From the NCBI RefSeq assembly GCF_024753285.1, contig NZ_JANUGW010000002.1, forward strand, positions 1-64,000: a stretch of 64,000 bases of DNA. The letters run 5' to 3'. The position numbers and the translations under genes were made by a program. The stretch comes from Massilia pinisoli (GTDB lineage Bacteria > Pseudomonadota > Gammaproteobacteria > Burkholderiales > Burkholderiaceae_D). Below, one piece after another: positions 27,621 through 36,291 of the stretch (the first letter of the stretch is position 1; every line of letters starts with the position of its first letter). The notes under the pieces were generated by a model. The model ran no database searches. It was not told where the DNA came from and worked only from the letters and a program-made list of their open reading frames with translations.

Positions 27621-29489
27621 ATGACGAAGGATGCCGAATCTCCCGTGCGCCCCACCGAGGCGGCGCGCGAACAAGTCCTGGTGACGGTAGCCAAGCTGCC
27701 CGACCTGCCTGGTGTCTATCGCTATTTCGACGCGGAAGACAAGGTCCTGTACGTCGGCAAGGCGCGCAACCTCAAGCGGCGCGTGTCCAGCTATTTCCAG
27801 AAGACGCTGACCAGCCCGCGCATCGCGATGATGGTGTCGCAGATCGCGCGCCTGGAGACGACGGTAACGCACAGCGAGGCCGAGGCGCTGATCCTGGAAA
27901 ACAACCTGATCAAGAGCCTCAAGCCGCGCTACAACATCCTGTTCCGCGACGATAAATCGTACCCGTATTTGAAACTGACGGGCGGCGACTATCCGCGCAT
28001 GGCCTATTATCGCGGCGCGCTGGACAAGAAGAACCAGTACTTCGGGCCGTTCCCCAGCGCGTGGGCCGTGAAGGAATCGATGCAGCTGCTGCAGAAGGTG
28101 TTCATGCTGCGCACGTGCGAGGACAGCGTCTTCGCGAACCGCACGCGGCCCTGCCTGCTGCACCAGATCGGCCGCTGCAGCGGGCCGTGCGTCGACCTGA
28201 TCGCGCCGGAGGACTACAAGCGCGACGTCGACAACGCGGCGAAATTCCTGCGCGGCCGCCAGACCGAGGTGCTGGAAGAACTCGAGAAGAAGATGCTCGC
28301 CTATGCCGAGGACTTGAAGTTCGAGCAGGCGGCGAGCGTGCGCAACCAAATCCAGGCGCTGTCGCGCGTGCTGCACCAGCAGAGCATGGAGACGACGGGC
28401 GATGCGGACGTCGACGTCATCGCCGTCGTCGTACAGGGCGGGCGCGCGTGCGTGAACCTCGCGATGGTGCGGGGTGGCCGCCACCTGGGCGACCGCGCCT
28501 ACTTCCCCACGCAGGTGGGTGAGGCGATGGATGAATGTCCCATCGAAGTGGAGGTGCTCGCCGCATTCATGGCGCAGCACTACGGCGACAAGTTCGTGCC
28601 GGGCATCATCATCCTGAACATCGAGTTCGACCAGCCGGAGCTGATGGTGGCGCTGCAGGAGCAGTGCGGCCACCGCATCAACCTCGTGTTCCAGCCGCAG
28701 GGCCAGCGCCGCCAATGGCTGGAACTGGCGCAGAAGGGCGCGGAGATCTCGCTTGCACGGCTGCTGTCGGAGCAGGGCTCGCAGCTGTCGCGCACACGCG
28801 CGCTGGCGGAGGTGCTGGGCATCGACAACGACGACCTCGACACCCTGCGCATCGAGTGCTTCGACATCAGCCACACGGCGGGCGAGGCGACGCAGGCGTC
28901 GTGCGTCGTGTTCCACCATCACCAGATGCAGAATGGCGAATACCGGAGATACAACATCACCGGGATCACGCCGGGCGACGACTACGCCGCCATGCGCCAG
29001 GTGCTGATGCGGCGCTACGAAAAGGTGGCGAACGGCGAGGGCGTCATGCCGGACATCGCGCTGATCGACGGCGGCAAGGGGCAGGTCGAAATGGCGCGCC
29101 AGGTGTTCACGGAGCTTGGCCTCGACATCGGCAACATCGTCGGCGTGGCGAAAGGGGAGGGCCGCCGCGTGGGCCTGGAGACCTTGATCTTCGCGGACGG
29201 CCGCCCGCCGCAGGAACTGGGCAAGGAATCGGCCGCGCTGATGCTGGTGGCGATGATCCGCGACGAGGCGCACCGATTCGCCATCACGGGCATGCGCGCC
29301 AAGCGCGCCAAGACGCGCCAGGCGTCGCGCCTGGAAGAGATCGAGGGCATCGGCGCCAAGCGCCGCCAGAAGCTGCTGGCGCGCTTCGGCGGGCTGAAAG
29401 GCGTGATCGATGCGAGCGTCGAAGACCTGATGTCGGTGGAGGGCATCTCGAGCACCTTGGCCGAAGAGATTTACCGGCAGTTGCATTGA
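27621..29489 (+). CDS. uvrC: Excinuclease ABC subunit C
   Basis: Makes both incisions in nucleotide-excision repair. The 622-residue protein has an N-terminal GIY-YIG nuclease domain ([21 protein letters not shown]), a UVR motif ([19 protein letters not shown]), the RNase H-like second nuclease domain ([20 protein letters not shown]) and a C-terminal helix-hairpin-helix pair. The start is uncertain: ATG 27621 gives the usual length with AGAGGA 14 bases upstream; ATG 27597 and GTG 27507 (with AGGTG nearby) are alternatives adding a basic N-terminus. It follows acpS and ends in a strong terminator. Confidence 0.93.
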   Translation: MTKDAESPVRPTEAAREQVLVTVAKLPDLPGVYRYFDAEDKVLYVGKARNLKRRVSSYFQKTLTSPRIAMMVSQIARLETTVTHSEAEALILENNLIKSLKPRYNILFRDDKSYPYLKLTGGDYPRMAYYRGALDKKNQYFGPFPSAWAVKESMQLLQKVFMLRTCEDSVFANRTRPCLLHQIGRCSGPCVDLIAPEDYKRDVDNAAKFLRGRQTEVLEELEKKMLAYAEDLKFEQAASVRNQIQALSRVLHQQSMETTGDADVDVIAVVVQGGRACVNLAMVRGGRHLGDRAYFPTQVGEAMDECPIEVEVLAAFMAQHYGDKFVPGIIILNIEFDQPELMVALQEQCGHRINLVFQPQGQRRQWLELAQKGAEISLARLLSEQGSQLSRTRALAEVLGIDNDDLDTLRIECFDISHTAGEATQASCVVFHHHQMQNGEYRRYNITGITPGDDYAAMRQVLMRRYEKVANGEGVMPDIALIDGGKGQVEMARQVFTELGLDIGNIVGVAKGEGRRVGLETLIFADGRPPQELGKESAALMLVAMIRDEAHRFAITGMRAKRAKTRQASRLEEIEGIGAKRRQKLLARFGGLKGVIDASVEDLMSVEGISSTLAEEIYRQLH

Positions 29490-29493
29490 ACGG

Positions 29494-29522
29494 AAACCGG
29501 GCCTGGCCCGGTTTTCCTTTTT
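29494..29522 (+). terminator. Rho-independent terminator after uvrC
   Basis: A 9-bp stem (AAACCGGGC, 29494-29502, with GCCCGGTTT, 29506-29514) has a 3-base loop and is followed by a T-rich run, five bases after the uvrC stop. Confidence 0.85.
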
Positions 29523-29631
29523 GGCCGTATTGACGAGGCGCGCCTCGGGCAGTGCAACTGGTTTAATAGGCAAGAGCCATGTAGACTAGCGCGCACGAAA
29601 CATAACAAGCAGAGCTCCAATAGCCTCACCC

Positions 29632-30216
29632 ATGCCTTTCAATATCCCGATTTTCCTGACCTGGTTACGCGTCGCCCTGATTCCGCTCGTCGTCGGCGTC
29701 TACTACCTCCCCGAACACTGGCTGCACGTGGCCGACCGCAACCTGGCGTCCACGCTCGTCTTCATCGTGGCGGCGATCACGGACTGGTTCGACGGCTACC
29801 TGGCGCGCCGCTGGAACCAGACGTCGGCGTTCGGCGCCTTCCTCGACCCCGTCGCCGACAAGCTGATGGTGGCGGGCGCGCTGCTCGTGCTCGTGCAACT
29901 GGACCGCGTGAACGCCATCATCGCCTTCATCATCATCGGCCGCGAGATCACGATCTCCGCACTGCGCGAATGGATGGCCGAGATCGGCGCGCGCAAGTCG
30001 GTCGCCGTGAGCTCGCTCGGCAAGATCAAGACGGCGGCGCAGATGGTCGCCATCCCGATGCTGCTGTTCCACGATCCGCTGTTCGACGGCGTGCTCGACA
30101 TCCATCGCTGCGGCGAGCTGCTGTTGTGGGTGGCGGGCGTGCTGACGGTCTGGTCGATGTTCTACTATCTGCGCCGGGCCTGGCCGCTCATCAAGGAAAA
30201 GTCCGGGACGATATAA
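29632..30216 (+). CDS. pgsA: CDP-diacylglycerol--glycerol-3-phosphate 3-phosphatidyltransferase
   Basis: Integral membrane enzyme for the first step of phosphatidylglycerol and cardiolipin synthesis. The 194-residue protein has the CDP-alcohol phosphotransferase motif D-x2-DG-x2-AR-x8-G-x3-D-x3-D, seen as DWFDGYLARRW followed by GAFLDPVADK, and several hydrophobic segments. It has its own upstream region after the uvrC terminator and leads into the tRNA array. Confidence 0.96.
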   Translation: MPFNIPIFLTWLRVALIPLVVGVYYLPEHWLHVADRNLASTLVFIVAAITDWFDGYLARRWNQTSAFGAFLDPVADKLMVAGALLVLVQLDRVNAIIAFIIIGREITISALREWMAEIGARKSVAVSSLGKIKTAAQMVAIPMLLFHDPLFDGVLDIHRCGELLLWVAGVLTVWSMFYYLRRAWPLIKEKSGTI

Positions 30217-30235
30217 GCTTTCTGCCAAGTCATCC

Positions 30236-30263
30236 TTGACACATAGCTCAGCATCTCTATAAT
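30236..30263 (+). promoter_or_regulatory. Consensus sigma-70 promoter for the tRNA array
   Basis: TTGACA (30236-30241) and TATAAT (30258-30263), both perfect hexamers, are separated by 16 bases and lie 35 bases before the first tRNA-Gly. This is the strongest promoter match in the window. Confidence 0.88.
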
Positions 30264-30297
30264 GCCTGCCTGTTGCGAAGACATCGCGGCAAACGAA

Positions 30298-30373
30298 GCG
30301 GGAGTAGCTCAGTTGGTAGAGCGCAACCTTGCCAAGGTTGAGGTCGAGAGTTCGAGACTCTTCTCCCGCTCCA
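30298..30373 (+). tRNA. tRNA-Gly (anticodon GCC), copy 1
   Basis: A 76-base cloverleaf with encoded CCA. The acceptor GCGGGAG pairs with CTCCCGC, the anticodon loop is CTTGCCAAG, and the T-loop is GTTCGAGAC. It reads GGC/GGU glycine codons and directly follows a consensus promoter. Confidence 0.98.
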
Positions 30374-30406
30374 GCGTTTGCAGATGGTCGTAATGAAAAG
30401 GTTGTC

Positions 30407-30435
30407 TTGGAAAGCAGTAAAAAATCTGAGATAAT
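30407..30435 (+). promoter_or_regulatory. Possible second promoter inside the tRNA array
   Basis: TTGGAA (30407-30412) and GATAAT (30430-30435) are 17 bases apart, 17 bases before the second tRNA-Gly, in the longest spacer of the array. The -10 is preceded by TGA, near an extended -10. It may boost the downstream copies. Confidence 0.4.
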
Positions 30436-30451
30436 CGCAAGTTCCAGCAAC

Positions 30452-30527
30452 GCGGGAGTAGCTCAGTTGGTAGAGCGCAACCTTGCCAAGGTTGAGGTCG
30501 AGAGTTCGAGACTCTTCTCCCGCTCCA
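30452..30527 (+). tRNA. tRNA-Gly (anticodon GCC), copy 2
   Basis: Identical over all 76 bases to copy 1, with encoded CCA. The spacer before it (78 bases) is unrelated to the other spacers. Confidence 0.98.
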
Positions 30528-30569
30528 CTCGTCAACGATGAGGCTGGGGCAGCAACAGTAAGACTCCAT

Positions 30570-30645
30570 GCGGGAGTAGCTCAGTTGGTAGAGCGCAACC
30601 TTGCCAAGGTTGAGGTCGAGAGTTCGAGACTCTTCTCCCGCTCCA
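30570..30645 (+). tRNA. tRNA-Gly (anticodon GCC), copy 3
   Basis: Identical over 76 bases to the other copies, with encoded CCA; 42-base spacer upstream. Confidence 0.98.
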
Positions 30646-30678
30646 GTGTTTTGCGGCAGTAACGTGATGAACTCCTAA

Positions 30679-30754
30679 GCGGGAGTAGCTCAGTTGGTAG
30701 AGCGCAACCTTGCCAAGGTTGAGGTCGAGAGTTCGAGACTCTTCTCCCGCTCCA
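30679..30754 (+). tRNA. tRNA-Gly (anticodon GCC), copy 4
   Basis: Identical over 76 bases to the other copies, with encoded CCA; 33-base spacer upstream. Confidence 0.98.
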
Positions 30755-30780
30755 AGCGATTCACGACGGTAGTACCCGAT

Positions 30781-30856
30781 GCGGGAGTAGCTCAGTTGGT
30801 AGAGCGCAACCTTGCCAAGGTTGAGGTCGAGAGTTCGAGACTCTTCTCCCGCTCCA
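30781..30856 (+). tRNA. tRNA-Gly (anticodon GCC), copy 5
   Basis: Identical over 76 bases to the other copies, with encoded CCA; 26-base spacer upstream. It is the last glycine gene before tRNA-Cys. Confidence 0.98.
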
Positions 30857-30929
30857 GTTACAGAGAAGCCAGCCTTCTCGTGTCGCTGCGACGAATAACC
30901 GGTCGCTGTGGCATCATCAAGTCTCCTCA

Positions 30930-31003
30930 GGCGAGGTAGCAAAGCGGTTATGCAGCGGCCTGCAAAGCCGTCTAGACGGGTTCGACTCCCGTCCTCGCCT
31001 CCA
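30930..31003 (+). tRNA. tRNA-Cys (anticodon GCA)
   Basis: A 74-base cloverleaf with encoded CCA. The acceptor GGCGAGG pairs with CCTCGCC, the anticodon loop contains CTGCAAA, and the T arm has GGTTCGACTCC. Its last four bases begin a 48-base direct repeat that recurs at 31615, on the far side of the DoxX gene. Confidence 0.97.
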
Positions 31004-31047
31004 GCACATCGGTAGATCAGCGCACGAGCGCTGATCTACGTCTGCAG
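31000..31047. repeat. 48-base direct repeat, copy A (starts in tRNA-Cys 3' end)
   Basis: This copy matches 31615-31662 at 45 of 48 positions. It starts with TCCA of the tRNA-Cys end and contains a perfect 12-bp hairpin (GTAGATCAGCGC with GCGCTGATCTAC, loop ACGA). It could be a duplicated terminator or an attachment-site remnant. Confidence 0.75.
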
Positions 31048-31139
31048 TCCACGTCAAGCACAACCATCCTTGTCTTGTCTCCAAGCGACCATTGCGGACA
31101 CTGCGGTCCCGGCGCGAATGATGAGTAATGATGAGCGTT

Positions 31140-31595
31140 TCAGCTGGTGGGTCGAATCCCGCCACCTGAAGTTCCGGCCTCGGCGAGAGGGCGCCAATAG
31201 GCGCGCAGGACGCCGAACAGGCACACCAGCAATATGAAGCCCCATTCCATCCCGTGTTCCCCCGGCCCGGTGACATACCAGCCGTGCGGGCGATGAAAGT
31301 GGATGATGCCGAACGTGACAATCACGATGTGTCCCAGGCACGCTGGAACGACCCATCGATTCACGATGAGCGCGAGGGAGCAGGCGGTCTGTGTGACGAG
31401 GATCAGCCATGCCAGCACGCCTCCCATCGGATAACCGAGGCTGCTCAGGTAGCCCCCGAAGCCTGGCGCAACGTCCTGGTAGTAATAAAAACCGTGTAAG
31501 GGGTGCATCAGGATGATGACCGCGACACCTAACCGCACGATATCGATTCCCGGCACAGCATTCTCGGGCAAGGTTTTGTACCATCGTCGAAGCAT
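31140..31595 (-). CDS. DoxX family membrane protein
   Basis: A 151-residue protein with four hydrophobic segments (VRLGVAVIILMHPLHGFYY, VLAWLILVTQTACSLALIV, CLGHIVIVTFGIIHFH, WGFILLVCLFGVLRAY), the DoxX/DoxD layout, including the conserved E before the last helix (GMEWGFILL). DoxX proteins are inner-membrane proteins linked to quinone or thiol redox stress; the role here is unknown. The start at 31595 follows a perfect AAGGAGG by four bases, so the nine extra codons upstream are rejected. It lies alone between two copies of a 48-base repeat next to tRNA-Cys, which hints at insertion. Confidence 0.75.
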   Translation of the reverse strand: MLRRWYKTLPENAVPGIDIVRLGVAVIILMHPLHGFYYYQDVAPGFGGYLSSLGYPMGGVLAWLILVTQTACSLALIVNRWVVPACLGHIVIVTFGIIHFHRPHGWYVTGPGEHGMEWGFILLVCLFGVLRAYWRPLAEAGTSGGGIRPTS

Positions 31596-31614
31596 TCGTC
31601 CTCCTTTGCATGAG

Positions 31615-31662
31615 TCCAGCACATCTGTGGATCAGCGCACGAGCGCTGATCTACGTCAGCAG
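31615..31662. repeat. 48-base direct repeat, copy B
   Basis: This is the second copy of the repeat at 31000-31047 with three substitutions; the 12-bp hairpin is kept with one G-T pair. It lies just upstream of the DoxX start, so the pair brackets a 567-base segment. Confidence 0.75.
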
Positions 31663-31695
31663 CCAGCTACCTTCCCGGTTCGTTGAGGGACGAGG

Positions 31696-32274
31696 TCACG
31701 CGCGCGTTCTGCGGCGCGCCGTCACGCCCGCCGCCAGTCCGCCCAGCATGAGCGCCAACGATGCCGGCTCGGGCACGTTGTTGCCGATTTCCAGGATAAT
31801 TGTGTCAGACGGCAGAGTGAACGTGTAGGTGCCCGGGATGAGCGTCATGCCCGCGATACTCTGGCCGCTGATCATCATCGAGGAGGAGATCGCATCTCCC
31901 GAGGCGTAGCCGTCAGCCAAACCAACGAGCGGCGTGCCGCCGCTATATCCCCACAGCGCGAATCCGTCACCCGACGTAACGCCCGAGGTAAAGTAATTGC
32001 TGCTGATACCGAACGGCAAAGTCGTGCTGGTCAGTTGGTACCAACTGAGTCCAGGGGTGTTACCGAGTGCGACATACCAGTTGCTGTCGCCCGGGATGAT
32101 ACCGGTGCTGTAGTCCTGTTGGTGGTGATACACCGCGCCGGCGAGGTCCAGGCTACCGGACGCCGTTACGTTCACGTTGCCGCCCGATTCAGTGATATGC
32201 ATGATGACTGCGGCGTGCGCGCCAGCCGCGGCCAGCATGCCTGCCGCGAGCGCGGCTGCTAAAACCTTTTTCAT
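31696..32274 (-). CDS. PEP-CTERM sorted exported protein
   Basis: A 192-residue exported protein. It has an N-terminal signal peptide (MKKVLAAALAAGMLAAAGAHA) and a C-terminal PEP-CTERM sorting tail: VPEPASLALMLGG, a short hydrophobic stretch and an Arg-rich end, the substrate signature of exosortase. The middle is Ser/Thr/Gly-rich with no known domain. These proteins are typical of Massilia-type bacteria that make exopolysaccharide. The start at 32274 is chosen for the signal peptide; the frame extends 25 codons further upstream without merit. Exosortase is not encoded in this window. Confidence 0.85.
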   Translation of the reverse strand: MKKVLAAALAAGMLAAAGAHAAVIMHITESGGNVNVTASGSLDLAGAVYHHQQDYSTGIIPGDSNWYVALGNTPGLSWYQLTSTTLPFGISSNYFTSGVTSGDGFALWGYSGGTPLVGLADGYASGDAISSSMMISGQSIAGMTLIPGTYTFTLPSDTIILEIGNNVPEPASLALMLGGLAAGVTARRRTRA

Positions 32275-32676
32275 CTTCGCCTCACGTGTATTGTTGTCGA
32301 TAATCGAATGCTCGTGGTGCGCGACACCGCGGTTTTCCAAGAAGTGCAAGCTTGCGATATGACCTGCAACGAGGGGATGCAGCGATTCTCAAGCCACCGC
32401 ACGGTGAATGCAGCTCGGTCGTCACGATCCGATTCCCGCCTTCGTCTTCGCGCACTTGCTCTTCCTTATCGGGAGATTAACAAGTCGGAAATTGGATGTC
32501 TATTTACCAAGCATTTTCTCGGTGAATGCATTGCCGAATTCACGGCAGAAAGCAGTGCCGAGCTTTCCGGCGGCGCCAAAGCGCTCAAGCTCATCGCCGG
32601 TGTGGAATAATCGGTGGCCGGACGGTCGCGTCGTGCGCGCCGCCACGTGCAGCATCTGCCAACCTGAGGAGACAAC
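32275..32676. other. Intergenic region between PEP-CTERM gene and amidohydrolase
   Basis: These 402 bases separate divergent genes. Two open frames of 90-100 codons exist on the plus strand but have no recognisable domain or good ribosome binding site, and I do not call them. No RNA or repeat is seen. Confidence 0.5.
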
Positions 32677-34761
32677 ATGACAATGAAAACAAGACTGATG
32701 CTGGCTTTGCTGGCAACCTGGGGCAGCGCACACGCGGCCAGCGTGACGACCTACGACATCTTCGTCGAGAACGGCAAGCGCGCCGGCGAGCAGGTGGTGG
32801 AGCGCGGCGACGACGGCCTGACGCGCGTGAAGTTCATCTTCAAGGACAACGGCCGCGGTCCGGAACTGACGGAGCGCATCCGCTACGCGCCCGATGGCAC
32901 GATGACGGAGTACGAGGTCAAGGGCGCCTCCACGTTCGGCGCGACCGTGGACGAGCATTTCGCGCTGAAGGACGGCACGGCCACCTGGCACTCGACCACC
33001 GAAAAGGGGCGCACGCAAGTCGCAGGCACGGCCATGTACGTGCCGCTCAACAGCTCGTTCGAGGTCGCGTCTGCAGCGCTGGGCGCGCTGGCGGCACGTC
33101 CCGGCGGCACGCTGCCGCTGCTCCCGAACGGCACGCTTTCGCAGACGAAGCTCGACCAACTGCAGGTCACGAGGCCCGACGGCAAGACGCAGACGGTCCA
33201 GCTGATCGCCACCACCGGTATCGGCCTGTCGCCGAACTTCGCGTGGGCCACACTTGACGCGCGTCCGCGCCTGTTCGGCGTCATCCAGCCGGGCCAGATG
33301 GCCCTCGTCGAACACGGCTGGGAAGCCGCCATCAAGCCGATGCGCGACCACCAGAAACTGGCCGAACAGAAGATGCTGGCGGACCTCGCGGCCCGGCTCC
33401 AGCATCCGCTCGACGGCCTCACCGTCGTGCGCAATGCGCGCGTGTTCGACAGCGACAAGGCCGTGCTCACGGGCCCGTCCGACGTTTACGTGCTGCGCGG
33501 GAGGATCACGGCCGTGCTGCCGGCCGGGGCCCCGATGCGCGGCGTGAACCACGAGATCGACGCGACCGGCAAGGTGCTGTTGCCGGGCCTGTTCGACATG
33601 CACGCCCACGTGACCCGCTGGGATGGCGGCCTGCACTTGGCGGCCGGTGTGACGAGCGTACGCGACATGGGCAACGACAACGCCCAGCTCCAGCTCATGC
33701 TCGACGAGACGGCGCGCGGGAATCTGCTTGGTCCCCAGATCGTGCCGGCCGGTTTCCTCGAAGGGGAAAGCCCGTATTCGTCCAACGGCGGTTTCGTGAT
33801 CAAGGACCTCGACGAAGCGAAGCGCGCAGTTGATTGGTACGCCGAACACGGCTACCCGCAGCTGAAGATCTACAACTCGTTCCCGAAAGCGATCCTGAAG
33901 GACACCGTCGCGTATGCGCACAGCCGTGGCATGCGCGTCTCCGGCCATATCCCGGCCGGCCTGCGCGCGTTCGAGGCGCTCGACGCCGGCTATGACGAGA
34001 TCCAGCACATCAACCAGGTCATGCTGAACTTCCTCGCCACGCCGCAGACGGAGACACGCACGCTCGAACGCTTCGTGCTCCCGTCCGAGAAGGTGGCGAC
34101 GCTGGACTTCGACTCGCCGCAGGTCAAGCAGTTCATCGCGCGCCTTGCCAAGCAGCAGATCGTGATCGATCAGACGCTCGCCACGTTTGCCTTCCTCAAG
34201 CAGAAGGACGGCGACATCAACGAGCCGTTCGCGCCGGTGGCCGACCACATGCCGCCGGACGTCAAGCGCGGCTTCTACGTGGGCACGATGAAGATTCCCG
34301 ACGAGGCGACCCTGCACCGCTACGAACAGTCGTACACGAAGATGGTGCAGTTCGTCGGCATGCTGTACCGCGCCGGGGTGCCGCTGGTGGCGGGGACGGA
34401 CGAACTTGCCGGCTTCACGCTGCAGGCCGAACTCGAGATGCTCGTGAAGGCCGGCCTGACGCCGGCGCAGGCGCTGCAGGTGGCCACGCGCAACGGCGCG
34501 CGCTACACCCGCACGAGCCACGAGCGCGGCGCCATCGCGGCGGGCAAGCTGGCCGACCTCGTGCTCATCGACGGCGACCCGACGCGCACCATCGGCGACG
34601 TGCGCAAGGTGGCGGCCGTCATCACGCGCGGCTACCTGATCTACCCGCGCGAGATCGACATGGCGCTCGGCATCCAGCCCTTCGTCGCGCAGCAGCCGGA
34701 CCTCAAGACGCTGCCGGTGCCGCCGGGCGATTCGGGCTCGCTGTCGACGGCGCGGCGCTGA
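32677..34761 (+). CDS. Secreted amidohydrolase-family protein (imidazolonepropionase-like)
   Basis: A 694-residue exported hydrolase. It has a signal peptide (MKTRLMLALLATWGSAHA), an N-terminal domain of about 230 residues of beta-rich sequence, then a metal-dependent amidohydrolase barrel: the HxH motif in FDMHAHVTRW (H309, H311), further histidines in SGHIPAGL and EIQHINQ, and the catalytic Asp in AGTDELAGF (D575). The C-terminus has LADLVLIDGDPTRTIGDVR, typical of such enzymes. Related proteins cleave dipeptides or cyclic amides; the substrate is unknown. GAGGAG lies 6 bases before the start. Its 3' end meets the GH30 gene tail to tail with four bases between. Confidence 0.85.
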   Translation: MTMKTRLMLALLATWGSAHAASVTTYDIFVENGKRAGEQVVERGDDGLTRVKFIFKDNGRGPELTERIRYAPDGTMTEYEVKGASTFGATVDEHFALKDGTATWHSTTEKGRTQVAGTAMYVPLNSSFEVASAALGALAARPGGTLPLLPNGTLSQTKLDQLQVTRPDGKTQTVQLIATTGIGLSPNFAWATLDARPRLFGVIQPGQMALVEHGWEAAIKPMRDHQKLAEQKMLADLAARLQHPLDGLTVVRNARVFDSDKAVLTGPSDVYVLRGRITAVLPAGAPMRGVNHEIDATGKVLLPGLFDMHAHVTRWDGGLHLAAGVTSVRDMGNDNAQLQLMLDETARGNLLGPQIVPAGFLEGESPYSSNGGFVIKDLDEAKRAVDWYAEHGYPQLKIYNSFPKAILKDTVAYAHSRGMRVSGHIPAGLRAFEALDAGYDEIQHINQVMLNFLATPQTETRTLERFVLPSEKVATLDFDSPQVKQFIARLAKQQIVIDQTLATFAFLKQKDGDINEPFAPVADHMPPDVKRGFYVGTMKIPDEATLHRYEQSYTKMVQFVGMLYRAGVPLVAGTDELAGFTLQAELEMLVKAGLTPAQALQVATRNGARYTRTSHERGAIAAGKLADLVLIDGDPTRTIGDVRKVAAVITRGYLIYPREIDMALGIQPFVAQQPDLKTLPVPPGDSGSLSTARR

Positions 34762-34765
34762 CGCC

Positions 34766-36262
34766 CTATTGTCGGGGCGTCGACACGACAGTCACCACCG
34801 ACATCGGTAGCGACTGCACGGCTAACCTGCCGCCGCATGGGGCAGGTTTCGACATCGCGAGGTTATTGTTTGCGTCCGTAATGTAAGTCTTGCATGTCGA
34901 TTTGCCGCGCTTAGGATTTGGCAGCCGGATGTCCAGCGTCCGTGCGACGATGCCGGGATTGACGGCCACGATGACGACATCGTTCGTCTCCGGATTTTCG
35001 GCCACCAACGCATCCGGGTGATCGGATTTCAAGAACCGATATCCCGGCCTGATGAATCTGGTGAAATTGGCAAACGCCCAGTACTTCTTGGTGAGCCGGT
35101 ATTCCGGCCGCTCCAGATTCGAAAAATCAGCCTTGATCAATCCCCAGTTCGAGCTTTTCTTCGGGTCGGAAGACTTGTTTTCGATGGCTTGCCACAGCAC
35201 CCACGCGCGGGGGTTCATGCTGTTGATGTCGGTGACGATCTGCTGCGCCAATGCGATGGCTGGACGCATGTCGTCGATGTCTTCGCGCACATTGCTGGGC
35301 GATAGGTCGACTTCCGACATCCACAACCGTTTTCCGGACGTCTCCGCAATATCGCTGACGCCACTTTTCCCGATCCATTCGTAGCTATGGACGTTGATTT
35401 GCCGGATGGCCGCTTTCGCATTGGCCGACAGGCCAGCCCAATCGATAAAAAACGTCTGGGGATTGGTTTCGTCCGGTCCCGATATCTCAGTCTTCATGCC
35501 GGACTCGCTTAACACCCGCGCCAGCGCAACGAACATGCGCGACTGCGCTTCCGGCGACCAATGCGCGCCTTCCTGTCTGTTCGTGGAAAACCAGTAGGGC
35601 GTGTTTGGCTCGTTAATCGGAGACAATGTTCTGAATCGAATCCCGTGCCGCCGCTCGAGCTCCGCAGTGACGCGCACCAGATACCTTGCAAACTTGGTTT
35701 CCAATCCTGGAATGAGGTTATCTTCCAACGGGTTGACGTTACCCGAAACCACACCGCTGCGCGTCATGAAGTAGGGCGGTGAGTTCGAAAACGCTTCCAG
35801 AATCAATTCTCGCGGCGTTACCCGCGCTTTGATTGCATCGAGCCACCAGCGCTGCCCCGCATCTGCAGACCAGTCCCAGGCGTCGTCGTCGTCGGGATTC
35901 CACCCATCCGTCCCGGCATTCGGACGAGGCTTGCGCCAGAAACCGGGAATATCCCCGCCGGGGCGCAGATACGGCGGCGTGTCGGGCGCATTGCCGCCCC
36001 CGATGTTGTAACGCGCTATGTTGAGTGCTAGACCATCCCGTCCATAGAGCAGATCGGCCAATTGGGTGCGATAGGGTTCGGCGAATCGCCCGGACACGTG
36101 ACCAAACCACGCAAGTGCGGTTCCCCATCCTTCGAACGGAGGGCTCGGATGCCGCCAGTCGACATTGACGACGGCCCCAACGTTCACCGGCTTGTCCGCA
36201 TGGGCACCGCCAGCCAGGAAACACAGCCCCACCATCAGGATGCGCAGTGAACGAGGGATCAT
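34766..36262 (-). CDS. Glycoside hydrolase family 30, probable endo-beta-1,6-galactanase
   Basis: A 498-residue secreted enzyme with a signal peptide (SLRILMVGLCFLAGGAHA). The barrel shows FEGWGTALAWFGHVSGRF near the N-terminus, the acid/base E218 in LSPINEPN and the nucleophile E317 in LWMSEVDLSP, followed by a beta-sandwich. The N-terminal GWGTALAWF pattern and overall sequence suit the GH30 subgroup acting on beta-1,6-galactan side chains of arabinogalactan; this is from recall of the family. The start at 36262 has AGGAG 9 bases upstream, better than ATG 36271. It is the third gene of the TBDR-halogenase-GH30 unit, 29 bases after the halogenase. Confidence 0.85.
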   Translation of the reverse strand: MIPRSLRILMVGLCFLAGGAHADKPVNVGAVVNVDWRHPSPPFEGWGTALAWFGHVSGRFAEPYRTQLADLLYGRDGLALNIARYNIGGGNAPDTPPYLRPGGDIPGFWRKPRPNAGTDGWNPDDDDAWDWSADAGQRWWLDAIKARVTPRELILEAFSNSPPYFMTRSGVVSGNVNPLEDNLIPGLETKFARYLVRVTAELERRHGIRFRTLSPINEPNTPYWFSTNRQEGAHWSPEAQSRMFVALARVLSESGMKTEISGPDETNPQTFFIDWAGLSANAKAAIRQINVHSYEWIGKSGVSDIAETSGKRLWMSEVDLSPSNVREDIDDMRPAIALAQQIVTDINSMNPRAWVLWQAIENKSSDPKKSSNWGLIKADFSNLERPEYRLTKKYWAFANFTRFIRPGYRFLKSDHPDALVAENPETNDVVIVAVNPGIVARTLDIRLPNPKRGKSTCKTYITDANNNLAMSKPAPCGGRLAVQSLPMSVVTVVSTPRQ

Positions 36263-36291
36263 GGATGGCATCTCCTGGTTACAGCACCTCA

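Noticed and set aside
30298..30856. Regularly spaced repeats resembling a CRISPR array
   Set aside because: The 76-base repeats fold as complete tRNA-Gly cloverleafs and the spacers differ in length.
30257..30942. Minus-strand and plus-strand frames across the tRNA array
   Set aside because: They translate tRNA-Gly sequence repeatedly (for example SGRRVSNSRPQP) and are artefacts of the tandem tRNA genes.
31054..31611. 185-codon frame overlapping the DoxX gene in another frame
   Set aside because: The DoxX frame has a perfect AAGGAGG site and membrane helices; the overlapping frame has neither.
32308..32680. Two 90-100 codon plus-strand frames between the PEP-CTERM and amidohydrolase genes
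   Set aside because: No domain, no credible ribosome binding site, and overlap with each other.
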